Shown: in pieces, positions 10,569 through 18,563 of the stretch
Numbering within the stretch: the stretch's first letter is position 1
How the letters are laid out: each line of letters begins with the position of its first letter
Assembly: GCF_029714405.1 (NCBI RefSeq)
Contig: NZ_CP121650.1
Span: forward strand, 1,927,001 to 1,991,000
Direction: 5' to 3'
Source: Bradyrhizobium sp. CB82
GTDB taxonomy: Bacteria > Pseudomonadota > Alphaproteobacteria > Rhizobiales > Xanthobacteraceae
DNA: 64,000 bases
Made by a program: the position numbers and the translations under genes
The notes under the pieces: generated by a model
Databases searched by the model: none
What the model was told of the DNA's origin: nothing
The model's input: the letters and a program-made list of their open reading frames with translations, nothing else

Positions 10569-11822
10569 TTGAACAAGCCTGTCGTCGTCTCTGAGGAAAG
10601 CCTGGCCGAGCCCGTCGTCGTGGCCGACGTGGCGGCTGCGGCGCGCAAGCCGGGCGCCGGGCCGGCCTATATCGTGCTCGCCGGCATCAGCTTCTCGCAT
10701 TTCCTCAACGACACCATGCAGTCCTTGATCGCGTCGGTCTATCCGATCCTGAAAGACACCTACGCGCTCGACTTCGCGCAGATCGGCATGATCACGCTGG
10801 CTTTCCAGTTAACGGCCTCGCTGCTCCAGCCGGTGGTCGGGCACTACACCGACAAGAAGGCGCAGCCTTACTCGCTCGCCATCGGTATGGCCTCGACCTT
10901 CTTCGGCCTGCTGCTGCTCAGCGCCGCGCATCAATATCTCATCATCCTGGTGGCGGCCGCGCTGGTTGGCCTCGGCTCGGCTGTGTTTCACCCGGAGTCG
11001 GCGCGCATCGCGCGGCTTGCCTCCGGCGGCCGCTACGGCTTTGCGCAATCGGTGTTTCAGCTCGGCGGCAGTTTCGGCACGTCGATGGGCCCGGTGCTGG
11101 CGGCGCTGATCGTGGTGCCGTTCGGACAGGGCAGCATCGCCTGGTTCTCCTCGATCGCGTTTCTCGCCATCGTTATCCTCTGGCGCATCGGCCGCTGGTA
11201 CGCGCCGCAGATCACGACGAAGAAGGAGAAGCCGATCCATGTGCATCCTGACGGGCCGAGCTCGCGGCGCGTCGCGGTCGCGCTTCTCGTGCTGGTGGCG
11301 CTCCTGTTCTCCAAGCAGCTCTACGTATCGAGCCTGTCGAGCTACTACATCTTCTACCTGATCGATCGCTTCGGCGTGTCGACGCAGGCGGCGCAGATCT
11401 ACCTCTTCATTTTCCTCGCAGCAAATGCGGTCGGCGCGTTCTTCGGCGGTCCGCTCGGGGATCGTTTCGGCCGCAAGATCGTGATCTGGATATCGATCGT
11501 CGGCGCACTGCCGTTCATGCTGGCGCTGCCCTATGCCGGGCTCTACACGAGCGCCGTGCTTTCCGTGATCATCGGTCTCATCATCTCCTCGACCACATCC
11601 TCGATCATCGTGTTCGCACAGGAACTGGTGCCGCACCGCTTCGGGATGATCTCGGGCGTGTTCTTCGGCGTGGCCTTCGGCATCGGTGGCCTTGGCGCGG
11701 CCGTGCTCGGCAAGCTCGCCGACCATACCTCGATCGAGTTCGTCTATCAGGTCTGCGCCTATTTGCCGGCGATCGGCCTGCTGGCCGTGTTCCTGCCAAA
11801 ACTGCCGCAGCACGCGCGTTAA
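10569..11822 (+). CDS. MFS transporter, fosmidomycin resistance (Fsr) family
   Basis: 417 residues with about 12 transmembrane helices in two sets of six and a hydrophilic central loop (about 215-230). Fsr-family signatures are seen: ISFSHFLNDTMQSL in helix 1, AFHPE-type FHPESARIA, and FAQSVFQLGGSFGTSMGP. The family are proton-coupled exporters; Fsr of E. coli exports fosmidomycin, but the natural substrate is usually unknown. Translation probably begins at TTG 10569: the first in-frame ATG is inside helix 1, and GGGAA sits eight bases before the TTG. It stands alone. Confidence 0.85.
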   Translation: MNKPVVVSEESLAEPVVVADVAAAARKPGAGPAYIVLAGISFSHFLNDTMQSLIASVYPILKDTYALDFAQIGMITLAFQLTASLLQPVVGHYTDKKAQPYSLAIGMASTFFGLLLLSAAHQYLIILVAAALVGLGSAVFHPESARIARLASGGRYGFAQSVFQLGGSFGTSMGPVLAALIVVPFGQGSIAWFSSIAFLAIVILWRIGRWYAPQITTKKEKPIHVHPDGPSSRRVAVALLVLVALLFSKQLYVSSLSSYYIFYLIDRFGVSTQAAQIYLFIFLAANAVGAFFGGPLGDRFGRKIVIWISIVGALPFMLALPYAGLYTSAVLSVIIGLIISSTTSSIIVFAQELVPHRFGMISGVFFGVAFGIGGLGAAVLGKLADHTSIEFVYQVCAYLPAIGLLAVFLPKLPQHAR

Positions 11823-11950
11823 CTCGACGTTCCCCAGGACGCCGTGCCTTCATGCATCGTTAGCGATTGTGCCGCGGCGTGCCGCATTTTTGCAACGCTT
11901 CGGCCGCACGGGTGCGTGGGGTGAGGGAAAATCAACCTTAAAAATTAGGG

Positions 11951-11965
11951 TTAAGCGGCGCTTAA
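11951..11965 (+). promoter_or_regulatory. Consensus CtrA binding site upstream of an outer-membrane protein gene
   Basis: TTAA-N7-TTAA (TTAA at 11951-11954 and 11962-11965) exactly matches the CtrA consensus, 84 bases before the ATG of the outer-membrane protein. Position and perfect spacing suggest cell-cycle control. Binding itself is inferred. Confidence 0.5.
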
Positions 11966-12049
11966 GCATTTAGTGCCATCGTCCGCCCGTGAGTTTCCAG
12001 AAAGTGGGGCGTCCGCATTTTTGCCTCACCGGTTAAAAGGACGAAGCCA

Positions 12050-12877
12050 ATGCGTAGCGTTAAGTCATTCCTTGCCGCAGGTGCGGCAACTTTGATCTCG
12101 TCGATGGCGTTTGCCGCCGATATGCCGATCGCCGCGCCCCCCATGTACGCGCCGCCGGCTCTCGCCGACTTCGGCGGCTGGTATTTGCGCGGCGATATCG
12201 GCTTCAGCAACCAGCGCGTGGACCGGCTGAACAATGTGCTCGATGCCAACACCACGTCCTCGGTGCAGACCCTCAACTTCAACAGCGCCGGCATCTTCGG
12301 TCTCGGTGCCGGCTATCGGTTCAACAACTGGTTCCGTGCAGACGTTACCGGTGAGTATCGCGGCAACTCGCAATTCTTCGGCACCGACCGCATCACCTTT
12401 CCGGGTGGGGTTGGCACCGACACCTATCACGCAACCAAGAACGAATGGGTCGTTCTCGCCAACGCATATGTCGACCTCGGTACTTGGTGGTGCATCACGC
12501 CGTTCGTCGGCGCTGGCATCGGTACGGCGCGGGTCGCGATCAACGGCTTCACTGACCAGGGCATCGTGAATATTGGTGCCGGTGCGCTGCCGGGCCTGGC
12601 CTTCGGCGACAACGTTGCGAAGTGGAACTTCGCCTGGGCGGCTCATGCCGGTCTCGCCTACAAGGTCTCGCCAGCCTTCACTGTCGAACTCGCCTATCGA
12701 TACCTCGACATGGGCGATGGTCTGACCGGCGACCTCAAGACCTTCGATGGCACGAATGCCGTCGTCAACCCGACGACGTTCAAGCACATCACCTCGCAAG
12801 ACCTGAAGCTCGGCGTGCGCTGGAATCTCGACAACCCGCCGGTCTATGCGCCACCGCCGCTGGTCACCAAGGGCTGA
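12050..12877 (+). CDS. Outer-membrane beta-barrel protein (Omp25/Omp31 type)
   Basis: 275 residues. The signal peptide ends AFA and predicts a mature N-terminus Ala-Asp-Met-Pro, followed by a Pro/Ala-rich linker (IAAPPMYAPPALADFGG). An 8-strand barrel pattern follows with alternating aromatic residues: WYLRGDIGFSNQ, GIFGLGAGYRFNNWFRADVTGEYR, TPFVGAGIGTARVA, WAAHAGLAYKVSPAFTVELAYRY, LKLGVRWNL. This matches alphaproteobacterial Omp25/31-like porins of the surface. The last part returns to Pro-rich sequence. A consensus CtrA box lies upstream and a strong terminator follows. The Ala-Asp mature end is the type that some L,D-transpeptidases join to peptidoglycan. Confidence 0.85.
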   Translation: MRSVKSFLAAGAATLISSMAFAADMPIAAPPMYAPPALADFGGWYLRGDIGFSNQRVDRLNNVLDANTTSSVQTLNFNSAGIFGLGAGYRFNNWFRADVTGEYRGNSQFFGTDRITFPGGVGTDTYHATKNEWVVLANAYVDLGTWWCITPFVGAGIGTARVAINGFTDQGIVNIGAGALPGLAFGDNVAKWNFAWAAHAGLAYKVSPAFTVELAYRYLDMGDGLTGDLKTFDGTNAVVNPTTFKHITSQDLKLGVRWNLDNPPVYAPPPLVTKG

Positions 12878-12906
12878 TCGCAGTACCCAATCGGTTAAGA
12901 CATCTT

Positions 12907-12938
12907 AACGGCGCGGGATCATCCCGCGCCGTTTTGCT
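12907..12938 (+). terminator. Rho-independent terminator after the outer-membrane protein gene
   Basis: Perfect 12-bp stem AACGGCGCGGGA / TCCCGCGCCGTT with a three-base loop, then TTGCTTT. Confidence 0.85.
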
Positions 12939-13048
12939 TTGTGCAAAATTCATGGCCTGATCGTGCCGAAATCGCGCAACGCAACCATTGGTTAAGGTTA
13001 ACGGGCCATGATCATGCGCGACAAGTCCGAGTTCGATGGAGCGTTGCG

Positions 13049-13873
13049 ATGCGTAGGCTTTTGTGGGCCGCGGTGATGTGGGGCGTGGTGTCCGCCGCGC
13101 AGGCCGCCGATATGCCGGATCTCCCGATCCTGCGCGGCAGCTTGAGCGATGGCCTCAGCCGGTCGAGCGTCAACTGGCAGGGCTTCTACGTCGGTGGCCA
13201 GGGCGGCTATGGCTCGTCGGACGAGAACTTCAGCGGCTCCAATTCGACGATGCTCGCCGCCCTGCTCGACCACAACGTGATCCAGCAAATGGATGTCGCC
13301 AACTGGAATCTCGGGCTCGGCAAGAATTCGAGTCGCTCCGCAGGTTACGGCGCCTTCTTCGGCTATAACGGGCAATGGGAAGACGTCGTGCTGGGTCTCG
13401 AGGTCAGCTACCTGCACGGCAATTTCGGCGGTTCGTCCAACGCGTTCAAGGAACTCGTCAGCGGCAGCAAGCTATCCGACGGCAACTTCCATGACGTCGC
13501 CGTGACGTCGTCGGCCTCGATCTCGATCAAGGACATGGCGACGTTCCGCGGCCGCGCCGCCTATGCCTGGGGTTGTTTCCTGCCCTACATGTTCGGCGGC
13601 TTTGCGCTCGGTAATGCCGACATCACGCGCTCGGTCACCGTCAATGATGCGATCGCCTCGTCGCAGACGGGGCCATTCACCGCACTCGCGCCGTTGAGCG
13701 CGACGGATGCCGTGCACAACCACCTGGTCTACGGCTACACGGGCGGTCTCGGCGTCGACGTGAACCTCATGGGCGGTCTCTTCATGCGCGCCGAGTGGGA
13801 ATATGTCCGCTTCACTTCCCAAGTCGACACCAGCATCAACACCGTCCGCGCCGGCCTCGGCTACAGGTTCTGA
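13049..13873 (+). CDS. Outer-membrane beta-barrel protein, second copy
   Basis: 274 residues. A short signal peptide (RRLLWAAVMWGVVSAAQA) again predicts a mature Ala-Asp-Met-Pro end. The barrel shows WQGFYVGGQGGYGSSD, AGYGAFFGYNGQW, VLGLEVSYLHG, FRGRAAYAWGCFLPYMFGGFALG, GYTGGLGVDVNLMGGLFMRAEWEYVRF and a final aromatic C-terminus AGLGYRF, the usual BAM recognition end. It belongs to the same outer-membrane family as the preceding gene but is distant in sequence. GGAG lies seven bases before ATG 13049; the frame is open back to 12941. Confidence 0.82.
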   Translation: MRRLLWAAVMWGVVSAAQAADMPDLPILRGSLSDGLSRSSVNWQGFYVGGQGGYGSSDENFSGSNSTMLAALLDHNVIQQMDVANWNLGLGKNSSRSAGYGAFFGYNGQWEDVVLGLEVSYLHGNFGGSSNAFKELVSGSKLSDGNFHDVAVTSSASISIKDMATFRGRAAYAWGCFLPYMFGGFALGNADITRSVTVNDAIASSQTGPFTALAPLSATDAVHNHLVYGYTGGLGVDVNLMGGLFMRAEWEYVRFTSQVDTSINTVRAGLGYRF

Positions 13874-13946
13874 GCGCAGCGCATGGCGCCGGTTGACAGG
13901 ACGGCGCCGCCCTGATGCTTTTGTCGCTGCGATGGGAGCAGCGGCG

Positions 13947-14537
13947 ATGAAGATCTACGGCGATACGAACTCCGGCAATTGCCTGAAGGTCAAGTGGGTC
14001 TGCGACAGGCTCGACCTGCCGTATCAGTGGGTCGAGATCGACACGCGCAAGGGCGAAACACGCACGCCGCAATTCCTAGCGATGAACGGTGCCGGTCAGG
14101 TGCCGACCATCGCACTCGACGACGGTCGCACGCTGGCGCAGTCCAACGCGATCATCCGCTATCTCGCGCGCGACAGCGATCTCATTCCGCGCGATGCCTT
14201 TGCCGCGGCCAAGATGGACGAATGGCTGTTCTGGGAGCAGTACAGCCATGAGCCCTATGTCGCGGTTTGCCGTTTCCAAATGGTCTATCTCGGCAAGGAC
14301 GTCTCCGAGCTCGACCCGGAGAAGGTCAAGCGCGGCTATGCGGCGCTTGACCGCATGGAACAGCATCTCGCATCGAGCCGCTACTTCGTCGGCGAAGCCA
14401 TCTCGCTCGCCGACGTCTCGCTGTTGGCCTATACCCGCGTCGCCCACGAAGGAGGCTTTGATCTCGGCCGTTACGACGCCATGCGGCGCTGGATCGACGA
14501 GGCCGAGGCCTATCTTGGCCTGCCGTCGGCGCGCTGA
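13947..14537 (+). CDS. Glutathione S-transferase family protein
   Basis: 196 residues with an N-terminal thioredoxin-fold domain (MKIYGDTNSGNCLKVKWV; the Ser/Asn/Cys around residues 9-12 are the likely thiol-contact residues) and GQVPTIALDDGRTLAQSNAI, which includes the cis-proline and glutathione gamma-glutamyl site. An all-helical C-terminal domain follows (about 85-196). GGGAG precedes ATG 13947; an upstream extension in frame overlaps the 3' end of the outer-membrane gene and is unlikely. The GNAT gene begins 15 bases downstream, so the two are probably co-transcribed. Substrate unknown. Confidence 0.88.
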   Translation: MKIYGDTNSGNCLKVKWVCDRLDLPYQWVEIDTRKGETRTPQFLAMNGAGQVPTIALDDGRTLAQSNAIIRYLARDSDLIPRDAFAAAKMDEWLFWEQYSHEPYVAVCRFQMVYLGKDVSELDPEKVKRGYAALDRMEQHLASSRYFVGEAISLADVSLLAYTRVAHEGGFDLGRYDAMRRWIDEAEAYLGLPSAR

Positions 14538-14552
14538 ACGGGAGAGCCTGAG

Positions 14553-15020
14553 ATGAGCGCCGATTCCATCATCATCCGCCGCGCCCGCCGCGAGGACGTG
14601 GCCGCGATCGTCGCGATGCTCGCCGACGACCATCTCGGCCGCGCCCGCGAGCACCTGGAGGAGCCGCTGCCGGAGTCCTATTTCAGCGCATTCGATGCGG
14701 TCGACAAGAATCCCGGTCTGAGGCTCGTGGTCGCGGTGGACGGCACGGGCAGGGTGGTCGGCTGCCTGCAACTCGCCATCCTGCCCGGCCTGAGCTCGCA
14801 AGGTGGTTCGCGTGGTCTCCTGGAAGACGTGCGCGTCGCCTCCGACTGCCGCAGCCGCGGCATCGGCGAAAAGCTCGTGCAATGGGCAGTCGCGGAAGCC
14901 CGCGCGAAGGGCTGTAACCTGGTCGAGTTGCTGACGCATCAGAGCCGCGTCGACGCGCAACGTTTCTACAAGCGGCTCGGATTCTCCGCGAGCCATGTCG
15001 GCATGACTGTCCGCTTTTGA
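14553..15020 (+). CDS. GNAT family N-acetyltransferase
   Basis: 155 residues with the GNAT fold: IIIRRARREDVAAIVAML at the start, LVVAVDGTGRVVGCLQLAILPG in strands 3-4, then LEDVRVASDCRSRGIGEKL, which carries the acetyl-CoA pyrophosphate loop R-x-x-G-I-G, and AQRFYKRLGFSASHVGM at the C-terminus. It acetylates an unknown amine. GGGAGAG lies just upstream of ATG 14553, 15 bases after the GST stop. Confidence 0.88.
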   Translation: MSADSIIIRRARREDVAAIVAMLADDHLGRAREHLEEPLPESYFSAFDAVDKNPGLRLVVAVDGTGRVVGCLQLAILPGLSSQGGSRGLLEDVRVASDCRSRGIGEKLVQWAVAEARAKGCNLVELLTHQSRVDAQRFYKRLGFSASHVGMTVRF

Positions 15021-15178
15021 CGCAACTTTCCGCAGCCGTTGCATCGTCTGCAAAATCTGCCCGCCCATCCGTTTCGGTTAAGGGCTGATAAACTACCGGG
15101 CGGTCGTTCATGCTCGCCGGGCAACGATCGGTGCTAGGTTGCGTCTGGACACCGGGCTCGGTCGGTTCGGGGATTTCA

Positions 15179-15385
15179 ATGACAAGCTATTCGTTGATCA
15201 AGGTCGGCAACGACTACGTTGTGCAGGCCGACGACAAATGCATTTTGAAGGTCGCCAGCCGGCGCCGAGCTGCGCAGTTGATCAGCGAAGCGACTGGCTT
15301 GCTCAACGCAGCGGCTGCCGTCGAAATTCCAGAGAAGACGGTGGAAACCGCATCACTCCACCGTGAGACGTCTAAACTTCCTTGA
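15179..15385 (+). CDS. Small hypothetical protein upstream of serC
   Basis: 68 residues with no signal peptide or membrane segment. It begins with a compact beta-like stretch (SYSLIKVGNDYVVQADDKCILKVASRRRAAQLISEATGLL), reading as a strand-strand-helix unit with a single cysteine. ATG 15179 is preceded by GGGG; the longer frame starting at 15110 adds 23 unlikely residues. Its stop codon overlaps the -35 box of the predicted serC promoter. I do not recognise the family. Confidence 0.6.
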   Translation: MTSYSLIKVGNDYVVQADDKCILKVASRRRAAQLISEATGLLNAAAAVEIPEKTVETASLHRETSKLP

Positions 15386-15410
15386 CGCTTCTGCCCGTTT
15401 GCCGTATTAG
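15382..15410 (+). promoter_or_regulatory. Predicted sigma70-type promoter for serC
   Basis: TTGACG (15382-15387), 17-base spacer, TATTAG (15405-15410). The predicted transcript starts near 15417, giving a leader of about 45 bases before serC. Confidence 0.6.
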
Positions 15411-15416
15411 CCGCCG

Positions 15417-15464
15417 CGGGACACCTCCCCCCAACGGGAGGCTTACTATCTGGAAGGGTAGATG
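15417..15464 (+). ncRNA. Candidate serC leader RNA (cis-regulatory)
   Basis: The short leader folds into a hairpin CCTCCC-CCCAAC-GGGAGG (15424-15441) just before the Shine-Dalgarno GGAAGGG (15452-15458). A structured 'serC' leader motif ahead of serC-serA operons in alphaproteobacteria is described in the literature. Identity with that motif is inferred from position, gene order and the hairpin, and was not tested with a covariance model. Confidence 0.45.
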
Positions 15465-16637
15465 ATGACTGCAGCGAAGCCCGCTTCGCGGCCCCTCGTG
15501 CCGCATTTCTCCTCCGGCCCCTGCGCCAAGCGCCCCGGCTGGACCGCCCAAAATCTCAAAGACGCAGCTCTCGGCCGTTCGCATCGTGCGAAGGCTGGCA
15601 AGGCCAAGCTCAAGCTCGCAATCGATCTGACGCGCGAAGTGCTTGAAGTGCCGGCCGACTATCGCATCGGCATCGTTCCGGCCTCTGATACGGGCGCGGT
15701 CGAGATGGCGCTGTGGTCATTGCTCGGCGCGCGTCCAGTCACCACGCTCGCCTGGGAGTCCTTCGGCGAAGGTTGGGTCAGTGACATCGTCAAGGAATTG
15801 AAGCTCAAGGACGTCACCAAGCTCAACGCGGCTTACGGTGAAATCCCGGATCTTTCCAAGGTCGATCAGAAGAGCGACGTCGTCTTCACCTGGAACGGCA
15901 CCACCTCCGGCGTGCGCGTGCCGAACGCCGACTGGATCAGCGCGACCCGCGAAGGCCTGACCATTTGCGACGCCACGTCGGCCGCGTTCGCGCAGCCGCT
16001 CGATTGGCCCAAGCTCGACGTCGTCACCTTCTCCTGGCAGAAGGCGCTCGGCGGTGAGGCCGCGCACGGCATGCTGATCCTCTCGCCCCGCGCGGTGGAG
16101 CGGCTCGAGACCTACAAGCCGGCCTGGCCGCTGCCGAAGATCTTCCGCATGACCAAGGGCGGCAAGATCAACGAAGGCATTTTCGCCGGTGAGACCATCA
16201 ACACACCCTCGATGCTCTGCGTCGAGGATTATCTCGATGCACTGAACTGGGCGAAGTCGATCGGTGGCCTGAAGGCGCTGATCGCGCGCGCCGACGCCAA
16301 CACCAAGGTGCTCGCCGACTGGAAGGCAAAGACGCCGTGGATCGACTTCCTGGCGAAGGATGCGGCGATCCGCTCCAACACTTCGGTGTGCCTGAAGTTC
16401 ACCGATCCCGCAATCACCTCGCTATCGTCCGACGCGCAGGCCGAGTTCTGCAAGAAGCTCGTCGCGCTGGTCGAGAAGGAAGGTGCGGGCTTCGACTTCG
16501 CGTACTACCGCGATGCGCCGGCGGGCCTGCGCATCTGGTGCGGTGCCACCGTCGAGGCAAAGGACGTCGAGCTGCTGACCCAGTGGATCGACTGGGCCTT
16601 TGCCGAGACCAAGGCCGCGCTGCCGAAGGCGGCGTGA
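15462..16637 (+). CDS. serC: Phosphoserine aminotransferase
   Basis: 391 residues of the long alphaproteobacterial SerC form. The start [17 protein letters not shown] is typical, and the PLP lysine lies in [28 protein letters not shown] and [14 protein letters not shown] line the cofactor site. It transaminates 3-phosphohydroxypyruvate to O-phosphoserine, the second step of serine synthesis. Two adjacent ATGs (15462, 15465) share one Shine-Dalgarno. serA, encoding the preceding step, follows 170 bases downstream on the same strand, separated by a large palindrome. Confidence 0.95.
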   Translation: MMTAAKPASRPLVPHFSSGPCAKRPGWTAQNLKDAALGRSHRAKAGKAKLKLAIDLTREVLEVPADYRIGIVPASDTGAVEMALWSLLGARPVTTLAWESFGEGWVSDIVKELKLKDVTKLNAAYGEIPDLSKVDQKSDVVFTWNGTTSGVRVPNADWISATREGLTICDATSAAFAQPLDWPKLDVVTFSWQKALGGEAAHGMLILSPRAVERLETYKPAWPLPKIFRMTKGGKINEGIFAGETINTPSMLCVEDYLDALNWAKSIGGLKALIARADANTKVLADWKAKTPWIDFLAKDAAIRSNTSVCLKFTDPAITSLSSDAQAEFCKKLVALVEKEGAGFDFAYYRDAPAGLRIWCGATVEAKDVELLTQWIDWAFAETKAALPKAA

Positions 16638-16646
16638 TGTTTCTGA

Positions 16647-16793
16647 CCCTCCCCTGGAGGGGGAGGGTCGACGCACCGTTAGGTGCGTCGGGGTGGGGTG
16701 ATCTCTCCACGCGGCGCACCATCGAAAATCGCATCGACAGTTTCACCCCACCCCGGCGCTAAAGCGCCGACCCTCCCCCTCCAGGGGAGGGTG
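16647..16793. repeat. 147-bp cloverleaf-shaped palindrome between serC and serA
   Basis: The outer arms are a perfect 25-bp inverted repeat (16647-16671 and 16769-16793). Inside lie an 8-bp hairpin with a GTTA loop (16671-16690), a perfect 13-bp inverted repeat CGGGGTGGGGTGA / TCACCCCACCCCG (16690-16702 and 16744-16756) closing a 41-base loop, and a 6-bp hairpin with a TAAA loop (16755-16770). The whole could form a three-armed cruciform or RNA cloverleaf. It has the look of a dispersed intergenic element of this genus. Confidence 0.85.
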
Positions 16794-16807
16794 AAGGAAA
16801 CGTTCAG

Positions 16808-18397
16808 ATGACCAAACCGAAAGTTCTCATTTCCGACGCGCTCTCGCCCGCTGCCGTGCAGATCTTCAAGGATCGCGGCGTCGAGGTCGACTTCCAGCCC
16901 AACCTCGGCAAGGACAAGGACAAGCTGGCCGAGATCATCGGCAACTACGACGGTCTTGCGATCCGTTCGGCGACGAAGGCGACCGCCAAGATCATCGAGA
17001 GGGCGACCAACCTGAAGGTGATCGGCCGCGCCGGCATCGGCGTCGACAACGTCGAGATCCCGGCGGCCACCGCCAAGGGCATCATCGTGATGAACACGCC
17101 GTTCGGCAATTCCATCACGACCGCCGAGCACGCCATCACCCTGATGCTGGCGCTGGCGCGCGAAATTCCGCAGGCCGACGCTTCCACCCAGTCCGGCAAG
17201 TGGGAGAAGAACCGTTTCATGGGCGTCGAGATTACTGGCAAGGTGCTCGGGGTCATCGGCTGCGGCAATATCGGCTCGATCGTCTGCGACCGCGCGCTCG
17301 GCCTGCGCATGAAGGTCGTCGCCTTCGATCCCTTCCTGTCGCCGGAGCGCGCCAAGGACATCGGCGTCGAGAAGGTCGATCTCGATGACCTGCTCAGGCG
17401 CGCCGACTTCATCACCCTGCACACTCCGCTCACCGAGAAGACCAAGCACATCATCGACGCGGCAGCGATCGCCAAGATGAAGAAGGGGGTGCGCCTGATC
17501 AATTGCGCCCGTGGCGGCCTGGTCGACGAGCAGGCGGTGGTGGATGCGCTGAACGCCAAGCACATTGCCGGCGCTGCCTTCGACGTCTTCGTCGAGGAGC
17601 CCGCGACCTCGAACGTGCTGTTCGGGCATCCCAACGTGATCTGCACGCCGCATCTCGGCGCCTCCACCACCGAGGCGCAGGAGAACGTCGCGCTTCAGGT
17701 CGCCGAGCAGATGTCGGACTATCTGTTGTCCGGCGCGATCTCCAACGCCATCAACTTCCCCTCGATAACGGCGGAAGAGGCCCCCAAGCTGAAGCCGTTC
17801 ATCGCGCTCGCCGAGAAGCTCGGCTCCTTCGCCGGCCAGCTCACCGAGAGCGGCATTTCGAAGGTGACAATCACCTATGAGGGCCACGTCGCCGAAATGA
17901 AGATCAAGGCGCTGACCTCCGCCGTGCTGTCCGGCCTGCTGCGGCCGATGCTGGGCGAGGTCAACGTGGTGTCCGCGCCTGTCGTCGCCAAGGAGCGCGG
18001 CATGGTGGTCGACGAGGTGACCCGTGCCGCGCAGAGCGACTATGAAAGCCTCATCACCGTGACGGTGGCGACGGAGCGTCAGGAGCGCTCGGTCTCCGGC
18101 ACCGTCTATCACGACGGCAAGCCGCGGCTGGTCGACATCAAGGGCATCCGCGTCGACGCCGAGTTCGGCAAGTCGATGATCTACGTCACCAACGAGGACA
18201 AGCCGGGCTTCATCGGCAAGTTCGCAAGCCTGTTGGGCGATGCCAAGATCAACATCGCGACCTTCCATCTCGGCCGCGTCTCACAGGGCGGCGATGCCAT
18301 CGCGCTCGTCGAGGTCGACGGCGCCGTGCCGGCGGATGTGCTCGCCAAGGTGCAGGCGCTGCCGCAGGTCAAACAGGCGAAGGCGCTGACGTTCTGA
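16808..18397 (+). CDS. serA: D-3-phosphoglycerate dehydrogenase
   Basis: 529 residues, the long three-domain SerA. It has a substrate-binding N-domain, a Rossmann NAD domain with VIGCGNIGSIV, an intervening domain (about 320-450) and a C-terminal ACT domain (MIYVTNEDKPGFIGKFASLL). The catalytic Arg is in NCARGGLVDE, the Glu follows in FVEEPA, and the His is in TPHLGAST. It oxidises 3-phosphoglycerate to 3-phosphohydroxypyruvate, the first step of serine synthesis; the ACT domain usually senses serine. Probably expressed with serC, although the palindrome between them may weaken the coupling. A terminator follows. Confidence 0.96.
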   Translation: MTKPKVLISDALSPAAVQIFKDRGVEVDFQPNLGKDKDKLAEIIGNYDGLAIRSATKATAKIIERATNLKVIGRAGIGVDNVEIPAATAKGIIVMNTPFGNSITTAEHAITLMLALAREIPQADASTQSGKWEKNRFMGVEITGKVLGVIGCGNIGSIVCDRALGLRMKVVAFDPFLSPERAKDIGVEKVDLDDLLRRADFITLHTPLTEKTKHIIDAAAIAKMKKGVRLINCARGGLVDEQAVVDALNAKHIAGAAFDVFVEEPATSNVLFGHPNVICTPHLGASTTEAQENVALQVAEQMSDYLLSGAISNAINFPSITAEEAPKLKPFIALAEKLGSFAGQLTESGISKVTITYEGHVAEMKIKALTSAVLSGLLRPMLGEVNVVSAPVVAKERGMVVDEVTRAAQSDYESLITVTVATERQERSVSGTVYHDGKPRLVDIKGIRVDAEFGKSMIYVTNEDKPGFIGKFASLLGDAKINIATFHLGRVSQGGDAIALVEVDGAVPADVLAKVQALPQVKQAKALTF

Positions 18398-18433
18398 CGA
18401 TTACCGCTTAGATATTCCGACCCGCGGAACAAG

Positions 18434-18466
18434 CGCCGCCTCTGTCTCCGGAGGCGGCGTTTTTCT
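18434..18466 (+). terminator. Rho-independent terminator after serA
   Basis: 9-bp stem CGCCGCCTC / GAGGCGGCG, eight-base loop, followed by TTTTTCTTT. Confidence 0.85.
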
Positions 18467-18563
18467 TTGCTCCACGCCGCCTTTATCTTCCCTGCGACCG
18501 CCAAGTTTGTGTACCAATGGCGCAACAACGAACAGTCCAAGTCGTCCGAACAGGGAGAAAACA

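Noticed and set aside
12892..12910. TTAA-N6-TTAA after the first outer-membrane gene as a CtrA site
   Set aside because: Wrong spacing, and it lies downstream of the gene, next to a terminator.
12992..13001. Doubled TTAA upstream of the second outer-membrane gene as a CtrA site
   Set aside because: The half-sites are only two bases apart, so it does not match the consensus.
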